A stretch of 31,980 bases of DNA, taken from the IMG/VR virus record IMGVR_UViG_3300025280_004535, positions 1 through 31,980 of that record, one strand, 5' to 3'. Positions 16,437 through 26,900 of the stretch are shown here, piece after piece (within the stretch, counting starts at the first letter, position 1; each line of letters opens with the position of its first letter). Below the pieces are notes generated by a model that saw only the letters and a program-made list of their open reading frames with translations, had not been told where the DNA came from and searched no databases. The stretch comes from a virus. Position numbers and translations under genes: made by a program.

Positions 16437-17115
16437 AGGAAAAAAATCTGGAAGGCATTATTTTACCAAGGACCACGAAAATGCAATAATTCAATATGTT
16501 GCATCGTCTGATCAAAAAGAGCGTACAGAGTTATATGTTGAATATATCGGACCCGCTTTCAACGAAATGGTGGATAAAATTGTATATACATATAAATTTA
16601 CAACACTGCCTAATATTGATTTTTTAAAAGATGAGTGTAAAGTGTGGCTCACTACAATCCTCGACAAATATGATCAAAGCAAGGGGTCTAAAGCGTTTTC
16701 ATATTTTAGCGTAATTACCAAAAATTGGTTTATACACAAGGTTAAAAAAAATTCGATAAGGACAAAACGCGAAGTATATTACGAGGAAATGCCAAAAGAT
16801 GCAGAACTTGAATTTGTTTCTTCGGAAAATAAATATTTTGCAAACCGAAATGAACAAGAATTTTGGCGTTTTTTGTGGGAAGAGATAGATACATGGGACA
16901 CTGGCAATCTAAAAGAAAATGAAAAGAAAGTTTTAGAAGCCGTAAAAATCCTACTTTCCACCCCGGATGATATTGAAATTTTTAATAAAAAAGCAATTTA
17001 TCTTTATCTAAGAGAGCTTACGGGCTTAAATACCAAACAAGTAGTCAACAATTTAAACAAACTACGCGCAAAATATTTTATTTTTAAGAAGAATTGGGAA
17101 GACGGTAAAGTGTAA
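16375..17115 (+). CDS. 55: Late-transcription sigma factor, gp55-like
   Basis: 246 aa from ATG 16375 with AGAGGA five bases upstream; a second ATG at 16399 lacks such a site. The basic N-terminus is followed by a sigma region 2-like core with GSKAFSYFSVITKNWFIHKV (about 104-123), a motif I associate with T4 gp55-type late sigma factors of marine myoviruses, and a C-terminal helical part. In T4, gp55 replaces sigma70 on host RNA polymerase and directs it to TATAAATA late promoters. The neighbouring virion genes would be natural targets. I saw no convincing TATAAATA upstream of them in the window. Confidence 0.72.
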   Translation: MRSQINRMSKTAPPKKKRRTRGKKSGRHYFTKDHENAIIQYVASSDQKERTELYVEYIGPAFNEMVDKIVYTYKFTTLPNIDFLKDECKVWLTTILDKYDQSKGSKAFSYFSVITKNWFIHKVKKNSIRTKREVYYEEMPKDAELEFVSSENKYFANRNEQEFWRFLWEEIDTWDTGNLKENEKKVLEAVKILLSTPDDIEIFNKKAIYLYLRELTGLNTKQVVNNLNKLRAKYFIFKKNWEDGKV

Positions 17116-17161
17116 AAATTTTAGACATTTCTATTTATTAATATAACTGGGAGATGTTTAA

Positions 17162-17449
17162 ATGAAAACATTAGATTCATATCTTAAAGAAGCGATTGAT
17201 AACATACGAGATGATCGTGAAGTCACCAAAGAATTACTAGACGATGTTATTAAATATCTAGGTGCTGACGAATCTCGCCATAGAGAAGTAGGCGCAATAG
17301 CCGCCAAATATGTAGAAACCTTGCAACGTTCCAACGAACAGCTTGTAAAGGTTTCTTCTTTATTACAGAAAGAAAAAACAAGCTCCACTGGCTTGACTAT
17401 AGACGACAAGGAAGAGATATTCGACCTTATAGGGAATAGCGTCAAATGA
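17162..17449 (+). CDS. Small helical phage protein of unknown function
   Basis: 95 aa with GGGAG eight bases before ATG 17162. The sequence is almost entirely charged and helical, with a likely coiled-coil stretch AAKYVETLQRSNEQLVKV (about 46-63). No characterised domain is recognised. A 46-base gap separates it from the sigma factor, and it overlaps the hub gene by four bases (ATGA). It may therefore be the first gene of the tail operon. A DNA-packaging or tail-assembly adaptor role is possible but unsupported. Confidence 0.65.
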   Translation: MKTLDSYLKEAIDNIRDDREVTKELLDDVIKYLGADESRHREVGAIAAKYVETLQRSNEQLVKVSSLLQKEKTSSTGLTIDDKEEIFDLIGNSVK

Positions 17450-19095
17450 GCGTAGAACAGCCAGAATCGACCCCGGATACTGCTAATGCAAGCGCACCAT
17501 CAACCTCTGCTGGTTCATTAGGGGGGCTCCCGCCGTTAGATCAATTTGAATTTATGAACGAGAGCGTTGTGGAAACTCCTGTGATAACTCCCAATATAGA
17601 TCTCAAACGGGCAAACCCGTTTGAGGTAATGATGCGCTCAATCGACAAATTTTCAAACCCATCCTGGCTTGACGGACCTGGGGCTGGCACCGGGCTTAAA
17701 GCAATTGTGTTGCGAGTCGAAGATGACGGTTCCGATCCCAATTCATCGGAGGCTAGTGGATGGATCGGAGCCTGGAACAAGCTCAAGGACCAATTTTCAG
17801 CCATGTCACCGCCACCAGTGCTTCCAAGAGTAAAAGTTTATATCCCCAAGCTAGATTCGGATATGCCGTTCCCAGAAACTTATGGAAATAAAGACAATCC
17901 AGCAGCAGACCATAATTTAATTAATATGTTTCAAACTGCACAATGTGCAGATGAAGCGCTAGCAGGCGGAGGAGGCTCAACTGGTGGTCAAGGATGCCCT
18001 GGACCTGGAAGCATTGTTGAGGTTCAATTTGAAAATTTAATAAACCGCACCGGCTTAAGATATATTAAAGTAATTCAACATGTTGCAGGCGATGAAGGCT
18101 CGTCCCCAGGCGCGGGTTCAAATTTTGCAAACCAGGGAGGCGTTCTAAGCGCAGGCTCGGCAGAAGGTGCAGATCTTGAAGGAGCTTCATATACGGGGCA
18201 AGGAGTACCAGCCGAAATTTTAGTAACAAAAGACAGTTATGTGGGCGATAATCCCACCCTCCTTCCACCCGCAGCAGGAAATACATACACGAAAATTTGT
18301 TTGCCACCATCTCATCGAACAGCACGGGAAGGCTGGCCAGGTAAAGGTACCGGCGCAGCCGGTATTAGGCTATATCGAGCAGTGACCGAATTAAAGGCAT
18401 TTGTTAATGCAAGATTGGGAGAAGGTTATTGCGATTTGGGGCACTTAGGATCGGTTAGAGATTTAGAGAGCACATTTCAGCCCGGTGCGCCAGGAGCACC
18501 AACTAGGGTTGCAACAAGCAAACATGCTGTGGGATTAGCACAAGATATATATTTTTATACCAAAGCGCTAGACGACCAAGGCGTTGTTGGAGAACAGGTA
18601 GTATGCCCGCTTTCGCATGTGGAAGCCAACAAAACAATGCAGGTTCTCGCCCAGCAACGTGGATGGGGAAACATTACGCCTGATAATTATAATAGAATAG
18701 TAAATGACGAACCCCTCATTAGAGCAGTAAATGATTTTTTCGAATTGCCAGAGAACGGAGATCTAGTATGGGGAGGGCACTTCGGCGGCAATAATGCTTC
18801 ATGGGGCAGAAAATCATATGATTGGGTGCGCATGGGCACAGCCGGTGAGATGAAATCTATACGTATTGATGAAATACATCACATTGAAATTAGAGATGGG
18901 GCAGAATATTGGACAGAGTACATGGAACCATTATCTCCATATTTACAAGCAGCAGGCATACCAGTTCCTATGCAACAATCAGATTTATCGCAAGTGCTTC
19001 CTGCAATCTACAGCGCCATAAGAGAGGGTAACATGACAGCAATGGGAGACTTCGAGATGCCAGGGGCTGTTGTAGATGACGAGGCAGTAGTATAA
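17446..19095 (+). CDS. Baseplate hub/central spike protein with M15-type peptidase domain
   Basis: 549 aa. A flexible Ser/Thr/Pro N-terminus is followed by a beta-rich part (about 80-215, with AIVLRVEDD, PRVKVYIPKLD and GSIVEVQFEN) that looks like the OB-fold of gp5-type spikes. After a Gly/Ala-rich linker, residues about 300-485 resemble M15/VanY D-Ala-D-Ala peptidases, with zinc ligands H360 and D367 in SKHAVGLAQD and H479 in EIHHIEIR. The protein probably cuts peptidoglycan during genome injection. T4 gp5 uses a lysozyme instead, so this is a domain swap. The start overlaps the upstream stop by four bases. Confidence 0.7.
   Translation: MSVEQPESTPDTANASAPSTSAGSLGGLPPLDQFEFMNESVVETPVITPNIDLKRANPFEVMMRSIDKFSNPSWLDGPGAGTGLKAIVLRVEDDGSDPNSSEASGWIGAWNKLKDQFSAMSPPPVLPRVKVYIPKLDSDMPFPETYGNKDNPAADHNLINMFQTAQCADEALAGGGGSTGGQGCPGPGSIVEVQFENLINRTGLRYIKVIQHVAGDEGSSPGAGSNFANQGGVLSAGSAEGADLEGASYTGQGVPAEILVTKDSYVGDNPTLLPPAAGNTYTKICLPPSHRTAREGWPGKGTGAAGIRLYRAVTELKAFVNARLGEGYCDLGHLGSVRDLESTFQPGAPGAPTRVATSKHAVGLAQDIYFYTKALDDQGVVGEQVVCPLSHVEANKTMQVLAQQRGWGNITPDNYNRIVNDEPLIRAVNDFFELPENGDLVWGGHFGGNNASWGRKSYDWVRMGTAGEMKSIRIDEIHHIEIRDGAEYWTEYMEPLSPYLQAAGIPVPMQQSDLSQVLPAIYSAIREGNMTAMGDFEMPGAVVDDEAVV
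17602..17625 (+). repeat. 10-bp perfect inverted repeat near the 5' end of the hub gene
   Basis: CTCAAACGGG (17602-17611) pairs exactly with CCCGTTTGAG (17616-17625) around a four-base CAAA loop. It lies inside codons 53-60 and no U-run follows, so it is not a standard terminator. It could form a stable mRNA hairpin. Confidence 0.85.
18348..18364 (+). repeat. 7-bp GC-rich hairpin inside the hub gene
   Basis: TACCGGC (18348-18354) and GCCGGTA (18358-18364) pair around GCA, extendable by two G-U pairs. Coding sequence; significance unknown. Confidence 0.5.
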
Positions 19096-19096
19096 T

Positions 19097-20008
19097 ATGG
19101 CTTGTAAGTTTAAAATAAATAAGTTTATGCAACGCGTAGAAGAATTGGATTTAGAATCATTCTTGCCACAAATTAAATGCTCGCCACAATCAACAGTAGC
19201 CCCACCATTGGCATCAAATCTTGACAATAAATCTGAAAGGCAACAGCGTACACCTTTAAATATTGATTCTCATATAAATTTTGGCGGGAAAGCAAGTGAG
19301 TTACTCGTTGAACGTTTTAAGCAGATATATAACACAAAAAAATATATATGGCTTGACGACGGCGCACCTTATTATTTAAATTTGATAGCAATACGAAATT
19401 CTTCGCCACAACGACATTACGATGATTTATTATACGTATGTTATAGAGATGAAGCTTTAGTTTGGCGCGTTCATGTATATCCGATCACTACACAACCGGG
19501 ATATCTACCAGGAAAAAATCTAGCTATGGCACCTGGACAATATATTAAAGCTTACCAGATTGGACACACCATTGATGACAAGCCAGATGTTCGTTGGGGG
19601 ATCTTGGGAAGAGAAGAAGGTCGAGCTTTAGTGCAAAGAAGACATCTTTATGCTCCTGCATATTATATATCAGTTAACAATGGCGAATTAAGAAAACAGT
19701 CTTTAAAATCAACAGCATATGCCTCAATACGACCAGCAGGCTATCGTTCGGGGGAATTCGATATATATGCTTTACCTGAATATTATGACGAGTACAATGT
19801 AACCGACAAATATAAAGGTCACCAGATATTCCAATCTTTTAAAGATTTTACTTTTTTTATGAATTTGTGTGAAAAAATTGCTCAATTTAGGGCAACTGCG
19901 AACAATATTTCTACTGCCAAATGGAATAGTGATGAGTCCATTACATATACTTTAATATTAGATACAGATATGGGATTGCAAGGAATTCCTGGACAAAATA
20001 AATTATGA
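19097..20008 (+). CDS. Tail/baseplate-associated protein of unknown function
   Basis: 303 aa, starting one base after the hub stop. The central part (about 109-190) has WRVHVYPITTQPG, LAMAPGQYIKAYQIG and ALVQRRH. The pattern of V/Y strands, TTxPG and a PGQY motif recalls an uncharacterised domain found in phage and phage-derived proteins, often near cell-wall-active tail proteins; I know no demonstrated activity for it. No signal peptide or membrane segment. Its position between the peptidase hub and the spike-like gene, with a four-base overlap to the latter, suggests a structural or cell-wall-directed tail role. Confidence 0.65.
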   Translation: MACKFKINKFMQRVEELDLESFLPQIKCSPQSTVAPPLASNLDNKSERQQRTPLNIDSHINFGGKASELLVERFKQIYNTKKYIWLDDGAPYYLNLIAIRNSSPQRHYDDLLYVCYRDEALVWRVHVYPITTQPGYLPGKNLAMAPGQYIKAYQIGHTIDDKPDVRWGILGREEGRALVQRRHLYAPAYYISVNNGELRKQSLKSTAYASIRPAGYRSGEFDIYALPEYYDEYNVTDKYKGHQIFQSFKDFTFFMNLCEKIAQFRATANNISTAKWNSDESITYTLILDTDMGLQGIPGQNKL

Positions 20009-20928
20009 GCGATTTAAAAAAAACTATTGATAGATCTGGAGCTTTTAGTCGTAATGTTGTAGGCAAGCAAGCAAACAAAACATTACAGGAAAGATATTAT
20101 GGTGCGGCAGGCGATATTCCAATTGAAGGACTGCCAAAGAGAATTGGTACGCCTAGGGAAAAAATATATTCAAATCAAAATGCTTATATAGTCTTAGGAG
20201 GAGACAGACCAGGAAGCAGACTATCAGGATATGCCGGTAAAGGCGCAACTCAATCTGCTGCCATCGATCTTGTTGTTGGGCTCGGTGGACCAACACCAGA
20301 ATCGGACAAGCACGTAGATCCAAACATACAAACAGATGCGGCTAGAATTTATATTAGTCAAAAAACCGATATTGATCAAAATTTTAATTTATGCCAAGGA
20401 TCGGTAGGCAGTCCCAAATCTAGATCGGCTATAGCGTTAAAAGCCGATGGCGTTAGGATAGTCGGGAGAGAAGGAATTAAACTAATTACAAATACTGAAG
20501 ACACAAACTCTAGAGGCGGCAAAATCAGAAGCACTGCTGGAATTGACATTATAGCTGGCAACAGAATTGACGGCTCGCACTCGCTCCAGCCCATGGTTAA
20601 AGGAGATAATCTAATTGAATGTTTAGCAGATTTAGCTGATCAGATAGAAGATTTGGCCAATATTGTACATGATTCATTAACAGACCAAATGAAATATAAT
20701 CAGGCGATAATGACGCATGTACATGTATCACCATTTTATGGAATAATGACCAGTCCCTCTCAAACAGTCATGCCGGAAGGAGGCGAAGCAATGATGAACC
20801 ATCTTGAAGGTGGTGTAATCCCTGGATTTCAAAATTCGCTAAATTTGGGCGTGACCTGGAGAAGAAAGTATTTACAGGCAGACGGCGGTACCGCTTATAT
20901 TTGCTCAAGATTCAATAAAGTAAATTAA
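20005..20928 (+). CDS. Spike-like virion structural protein with THxH motif
   Basis: 307 aa. A G/S-rich segment with LGGDRPGSR and SGYAGKG (about 64-79) leads into strands DLVVGLGG, AARIYISQKTDID, KSRSAIALKADGVRIV and GREGIKLIT, a beta-rich pattern seen in trimeric spike or fibre proteins. After a helical stretch, THVHVSPFYG (237-246) resembles the THxHxxxxG motif at the end of baseplate-V/gp138-type spikes, where HxH residues (here H238 and H240) of three chains can hold an iron ion. The C-terminus has more strands. This suggests a central-spike component next to the peptidase hub. The call rests on motifs and context. Confidence 0.6.
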   Translation: MSDLKKTIDRSGAFSRNVVGKQANKTLQERYYGAAGDIPIEGLPKRIGTPREKIYSNQNAYIVLGGDRPGSRLSGYAGKGATQSAAIDLVVGLGGPTPESDKHVDPNIQTDAARIYISQKTDIDQNFNLCQGSVGSPKSRSAIALKADGVRIVGREGIKLITNTEDTNSRGGKIRSTAGIDIIAGNRIDGSHSLQPMVKGDNLIECLADLADQIEDLANIVHDSLTDQMKYNQAIMTHVHVSPFYGIMTSPSQTVMPEGGEAMMNHLEGGVIPGFQNSLNLGVTWRRKYLQADGGTAYICSRFNKVN

Positions 20929-20937
20929 GAAATTATT

Positions 20938-23900
20938 ATGGCAAACGATATATATGGCAATTTAAATATACTTGATAGTGCACTATCTGATTCCGTCGTA
21001 GAAGCCGCCGAATCTGAAGAGGGGATTAAAAACTTAATCAGTTCCGATGGAGGCGACCCATCTGATTATTATATTTGGGAAAGAAAACTAGTTTTTGGTG
21101 AGCAAACCAAATGGGTTGCAAAAAAACGCGTAGGCGCTGGCGGTGTAAGTGGTATATTTGAAAACACAGAAGATTTTGGTATTAATGAATGTTATACACG
21201 AAAATGGTGCTTAAATACATTATGCGCGGACGATTTATTGAAAACTGGACACGATGTAAGTGAATTTACTATTAAAAAAGAAAATAATCAATTTGCCATT
21301 ACTCTTAATGATTTTTCCAAATCGCAAAAAAAGGCCAGACGATTTTTCACTCAGGTCACCGTCGCTGGCTCACCGTTATGGACTCGCGTTGATTCTGCCA
21401 CAATTGATTCTATAGTAAAAAAAAGCAAGTATTCCATTACGAAAAATAGTCCAATATTCGATTGTTTTGACGATCCAAGATGGGTGCCAAATTTAAATGC
21501 AACCCCTAGAGATTGGATAGCGCAACAAACCAATAGTACATGGCTTGAGCCAAGCACAGCACGTTATACTTGTGCTGTTAATAGCTTGTATGAAACATAT
21601 GATGGACAGGAAACAACCCGACAACAAGACATGATAGAACAAGCAGCAGAAACAATTCTTGGACATTTTGGTAAAAGCCCGACCCAAGAAGAAATTGATG
21701 TATTGTCTTCAATTGCGAAATTTGACGAAACATATATTGATCCAAGACCCGGCAGTAGAATGCGAGGTAAAATATCTCTCTCGGCTAAAGAGACAGATAT
21801 TTTGCTTAAGCAAATACCAGATAAAACAGCTAGCCATCCCGACAATTTAAAAACGGGTCCATCTGTAGAAGATATTGAAGGGCTAGGTGGCTGGATCGGC
21901 TCTGATGCTACAACGACTCAAGCTTCAGCGCCGACTCAAAAACAAATAGCGGCTGATCCGTCTGCATCGGGAGCAGCAGGAACCCCGACAGATGAAGAGC
22001 ATATAGGCGGGCAATTAGAAGTTGCATCTTATTCGTTATCTGATATGGCATCAAATATAGAAATAGTTGCGCAAGCATTAGAATATTTTGCCAACACTAA
22101 TGAAAAATCTGAGACTCCGATTAAAATTATGTCTAGCGTTTTTGGCTTTGATTTATTAGATGAAGCAAAGCGATTAAGACAAGTTGTACCAGAGATTAAA
22201 AAATTATTAAAAAATAATAATGCTAGCCAGGATGGCACCATAGAAATGGCAATGGATTTTGATTGTTCAATCCCCAACGTAAACATTGTTCAAGTTTTAC
22301 ATAATAGCGAACACTTAACAAAGGGAATCGAGCAGTTTATGGACTCAGAGCCGATAAGAAATGCGATGACGATGAATTATGTGGCAAAACTATACGACAT
22401 GGTTGGTTTTTTAAGAAATTCGGATCCGCCAACAATGCTAGATTTTATTGATAGATTTACTTTATCCGATATGTCGTTTCGAATGTTCACACCAGACGAA
22501 CTTTCTCGACTTGGCAGCAATCCATTTAGCAATTCGTGCTCATCAGCATTTAAAGAAAATGGTGGAACTCTAACGGAAAAAATATCAGATACGCTAAATG
22601 ATTCTCCAATAAAAACCTTGTTAGACAAAAAGAGAGAAGATGCACATTTGGGCTCACCAGAATTAAGACAAACAGTTAATTCCGAATCAGGAAAAACATT
22701 AGATTATGTTGGTGATAATCTTTTTGAATCTCCATCTGATCTTAATAAAGAATTATCTGGCGCAGACGGCGATAGTATATTTAAAAAATTGCTAAATAAG
22801 GTAAATTATAGAGATTTGATAGTAGCTCAAATTGAAGCCTGTTTGAGCGAAATGGTGGCACAAGGACGACTGGACATAGTTGTAAAAGCCTTACAAAAAT
22901 ATCCAAGACTAGCCGATTTGATGAATTCTAATAATAGTTGGGATATCTATAGTAGCATCGATGGACTTAAACAAGGTAGCAGTGGTGCGCTACAAGGAAA
23001 TAAATTTGGATTTAGCGTCCCCGGCTACCCCAATTCGCTTACGATGGTGTCAGATTTTGAAGGATGCTTGCCTGCATTAAAAAAGGGCGAGTTCGAACCA
23101 AAATTACCCAGCGGTATGGATCCTGCAGATTTAGATTTATCTGATGTTGATAATCTAGACGATTTGGACATACCTGATATTGATCTTCAATTTCTTAAAG
23201 ATTTAGAATTATCTGGAATTAATCTTAAAAATTTAGATTTGTCTGGAATTAATCTTAAAGATCTGGGCGGATTTGATTTTGGTAAATTAAATATAGATTC
23301 AATACCATCATTAGAACTTCCATCGCTTGACAAATTTGATCTTTTTGGTGGCGACCGGGGCTCACTCAAATCAATGACAAAGGGGGCAAATTCAACTTTA
23401 AATGGTATAGTTGGCGGCACACTTAGCGGATTTCTTGATGGGATATTAGGAAGTATGCCAGATTTCAAAGGATTGGACTTTGCAGGGTTTGATCCAGATA
23501 TAGATCTTGGCGGCATGCTGGGTTCACTTAAAGATCTTGATCCGCCAGATCTACAAAAATATCAAAAACTTGCAGGTCTTGATTTGCAATTTGGAGAATT
23601 TAATTTTATCGATATTTTATCCGAATTTAAAGGTTTTGAACTAGGAGCATTTGATTTAGATCTAGATCTCTGGCAAGATTTTTTTAACAATTGCTTCTCA
23701 AAAGACAATAGAAAGAAAATTTTAAACTTACAAAAAAGCCTATTTCCTGATGGTGATCACACCAAATTTGATTTAAGATGGAATGATTTTCTTAAAGGAA
23801 TTGATTTATCATTAAATCCCATTGAGTTATCCAAATTATATCAAGGCAATGCTGACGATGATTTATTGAGAACAGTGCGAGAAAAAATAGAGTTCGATTT

Positions 23901-26900
23901 TCCTGATTTTTCTCTCGGATTCCCAAATAACGCGTCAATTTCTGATTTTTTCAAATCAATGGGAGACAATGTTGATTGTGACAGTTTATCTAAAATTGCA
24001 TTACCATCATGGGATCTCGTTCTAAAAGGATTAAACTTGAAAAAGTTTAAATCTAAATTTTCAGATAAAACAGGAATAGTTGCTAATTTGGTTGAAGATC
24101 TCCTGGCATCTAAAAACGATGGAAAAATTACTGCTGATGAAATAGCACAAGCAACAGTTGATGTATTAGCACAAAAAGAAAAATGCTTATTTGGGGCATT
24201 AAGAAATTTCGATCAAGGCAACCCCTTAAAGGGTGCCATGCCGCCACTAATCGGCAGCCCGAGTGCGTTGATTCCCAATTTACCACCTAGAGTCGCACAA
24301 GCGGTAGATATTACCCTAGATTCTATTATTGATCCCGTTATAATAGCATTTAATAGCGATGCGTCAGAATGGATAGATTCACTTTATTGTATAAACTATG
24401 ACTATTGGGACAATTATGAGGGTCATTACCTGAAAACTGGAGCAGACAGGAGCCCAAACGGCACGTTGCCGGGCATGGGCGGATGGGGTGGCGGGATCGT
24501 TCCTTTTCACAATATGTCAAACTACTTCGAGTCACAGATGTCTAAAGCAACGGGCGCGATCCCCCTCACCACTGGACCTCCATGGGACTCGGATGATAAA
24601 CTATTCCAGATTGGAGTAGCAGACGAGCTTATAGAAAGCATTATAGCGGCATCTGCAACATCTGTAATAATGCCAGGACCAGGGGGAACCACAAACACAA
24701 CAATTCTATATGATATAGATCGCTTTAATTATCCAACTCCTTGGTGGGCTCGAACCGAGTCATTAAAACAAATAGCAAAATTAGCACTTATGGCTGGTTT
24801 ACCAGGAATGCCAAAGAAAGAAATAGCATGCGAATATTTTAGCACACTTGGCTGGACTCCCACGCAGGGGGTTGACCGTCTTGTGGAGGTCAACGAGCAC
24901 ACCCTCAGCGGACTGTCCATCGAAATCAACGAGCCAAGGGCGTTGTCTAAAAATAGCGGTTTGCCACTTATAAACTTAGAACATTTTATGCCTGCTGCGT
25001 GTGTAGACACTTATGTGCCAAAAGATGAATATCAATTAGTAATGCAAGGGTCCACCACAAAAATGAAACCTGATACAGTTGTACCAAGAGTTGATGTGTT
25101 TGGGGCACTCCGGGTGAGGAATTTGTATGATAGCGGCTTAAGAATTGAAACGGTACGTAGTGCTATTACCGACGCTGCCAGTCCCATATTAGAAGGTGCA
25201 AATGCTACATTGCTTGGCTTCAGCGACAGCAACGCCGAAAGCACAGGTCAGCGGTCAATAGATCAATCGCAAATATTTGCATCGATGATTGTAAAAAGCG
25301 CACAAGATTTATTACTCCCTATAACAAGCCCTGGCACAAACGAAGCAAACATTAAATCAGCATTAGATGATTTACATATCAAATTCAAATCCAAAAAATG
25401 GAGCGAATATATGGAAGATCTTTACAATAATATTTTTAATGAAGTAGCGAATTCATCATTAAATAGCTTCTCTGCGTTAAATTCATTAACATTGACACCA
25501 TCTACAGAAGATGCATGTGGATCTGGTGTACCTATAGATTTAATGAATGCCACAGAACATAAAAAGGATGCAAAAGACCTATTAAATAAACTTCTTTTTG
25601 ACGATAATGCAAAGACAAAACAAAAATTATCCCCTGTACGGGAAGTCGGGGCAGAAACAATTGTAGGTTTAACGATTAGACTATACATTGTAGAATTTTG
25701 GTTGAAAAATCTATTCTTATTATCCGAATTTAAATGTTCCGAATTACTACAAAATTCTGAAGTACCAAATTTTATACAGTCTAAAATAAAAGAGGAGCTT
25801 GAAGACAGAGGATATTATGAAGACTTTTTGTGCGTTTTAGAAAATCTATATAATAGCAAACGCGAACAAGAAGAAGAATTACCTCAAGCATCCGACAGGG
25901 AAGATATGTTGGCAGCATTAATTGATATCGAGATGAAGAAAGCCGATTTTTTTGATGAAATAATTGGTGAAGATTCGATGAACATACATGACCACTTATT
26001 GCGAAAATGGATACCATTAAGAGAGGTAGCCGATGTCGGCTCGTCACCCGCCCCTGCCGACGCGATTAATGAAAATATATGTTATCAAGAAGCTAAAGAC
26101 TTCGGCACAGCATATGGATATACAACATATCCCACTTATTGCGGCAAATCGGGAGCAGGCGCAGGATGGTTGGGCTCAAATTCACATAATTGGCAATCAG
26201 GCTATGGTGCCAACGGCGAGGGCAAATGGAATGTTAATAATTATGAAAAAAAATACCATCATGGTTTTGTTTTAGAGCGTTATATTAAAATTGATGACAC
26301 CGACCTGTCCAACTTGCAGCGCAGCAATTCAAGTTATGGTACACGCCATGCAATTTCGAACCTTGGACATTCAGGGTTGTTTGGTACGTGCAATATTGAA
26401 GCATTCCAAGATTTTATAAACGAACGACTCAATATGACCGGCATTGATACTAGCAATACTGTTGAAGATTTCTTCGCAGGAGTATCATATGGACTTAGAT
26501 TAAGTTATGTAGATTTTGATAGTACAGACCACGACAACGATGACATGCACGCGGACGCTTTCAACTCCGGGGTCGCGCTGCACGACCAGATTCCCATCGG
26601 ACTCCCCGGCAACGCCAACGGTGACACATATTTTCATGCATGGGGATATCAACCTAATAGTGGTGTAGATGGCACCGGAGAAGCTGCGCCAAATAGCGTA
26701 TATGCAACGTTGTTTGGTGCAGGGGGCGCAAGCCGGGGCGAATTAAAAAATAAAATCAGGGAAGAAAAAGCTTTTTGTGTCACAGAGGGTGGTCCATGGA
26801 ATGCGCCTAAACCATATGAACTGTCGGGACGTGCAGGAGATCGTTGGGGAGATCTGGATGACGATGCGAAACCCCTCTCCGCAAATGTATATGTATTCCC

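Noticed and set aside
17116-17161. Possible promoter (TTAGAC ... TATAAC) between gp55 and the 95-aa gene
   Set aside because: Spacing about 15 and poor -35 match; AT-rich DNA gives such matches by chance, and no TATAAATA is present.
17158-17445. 95-aa minus-strand frame covering the whole 17162-17449 gene
   Set aside because: Mirror of a well-supported plus-strand gene with a ribosome site; Ser-rich translation typical of an antisense shadow.
24080-24150. EF-hand-like NDGKITADE in the giant protein
   Set aside because: The first loop position is Ala rather than Asp and there is no second hand, so calcium binding is not supported.
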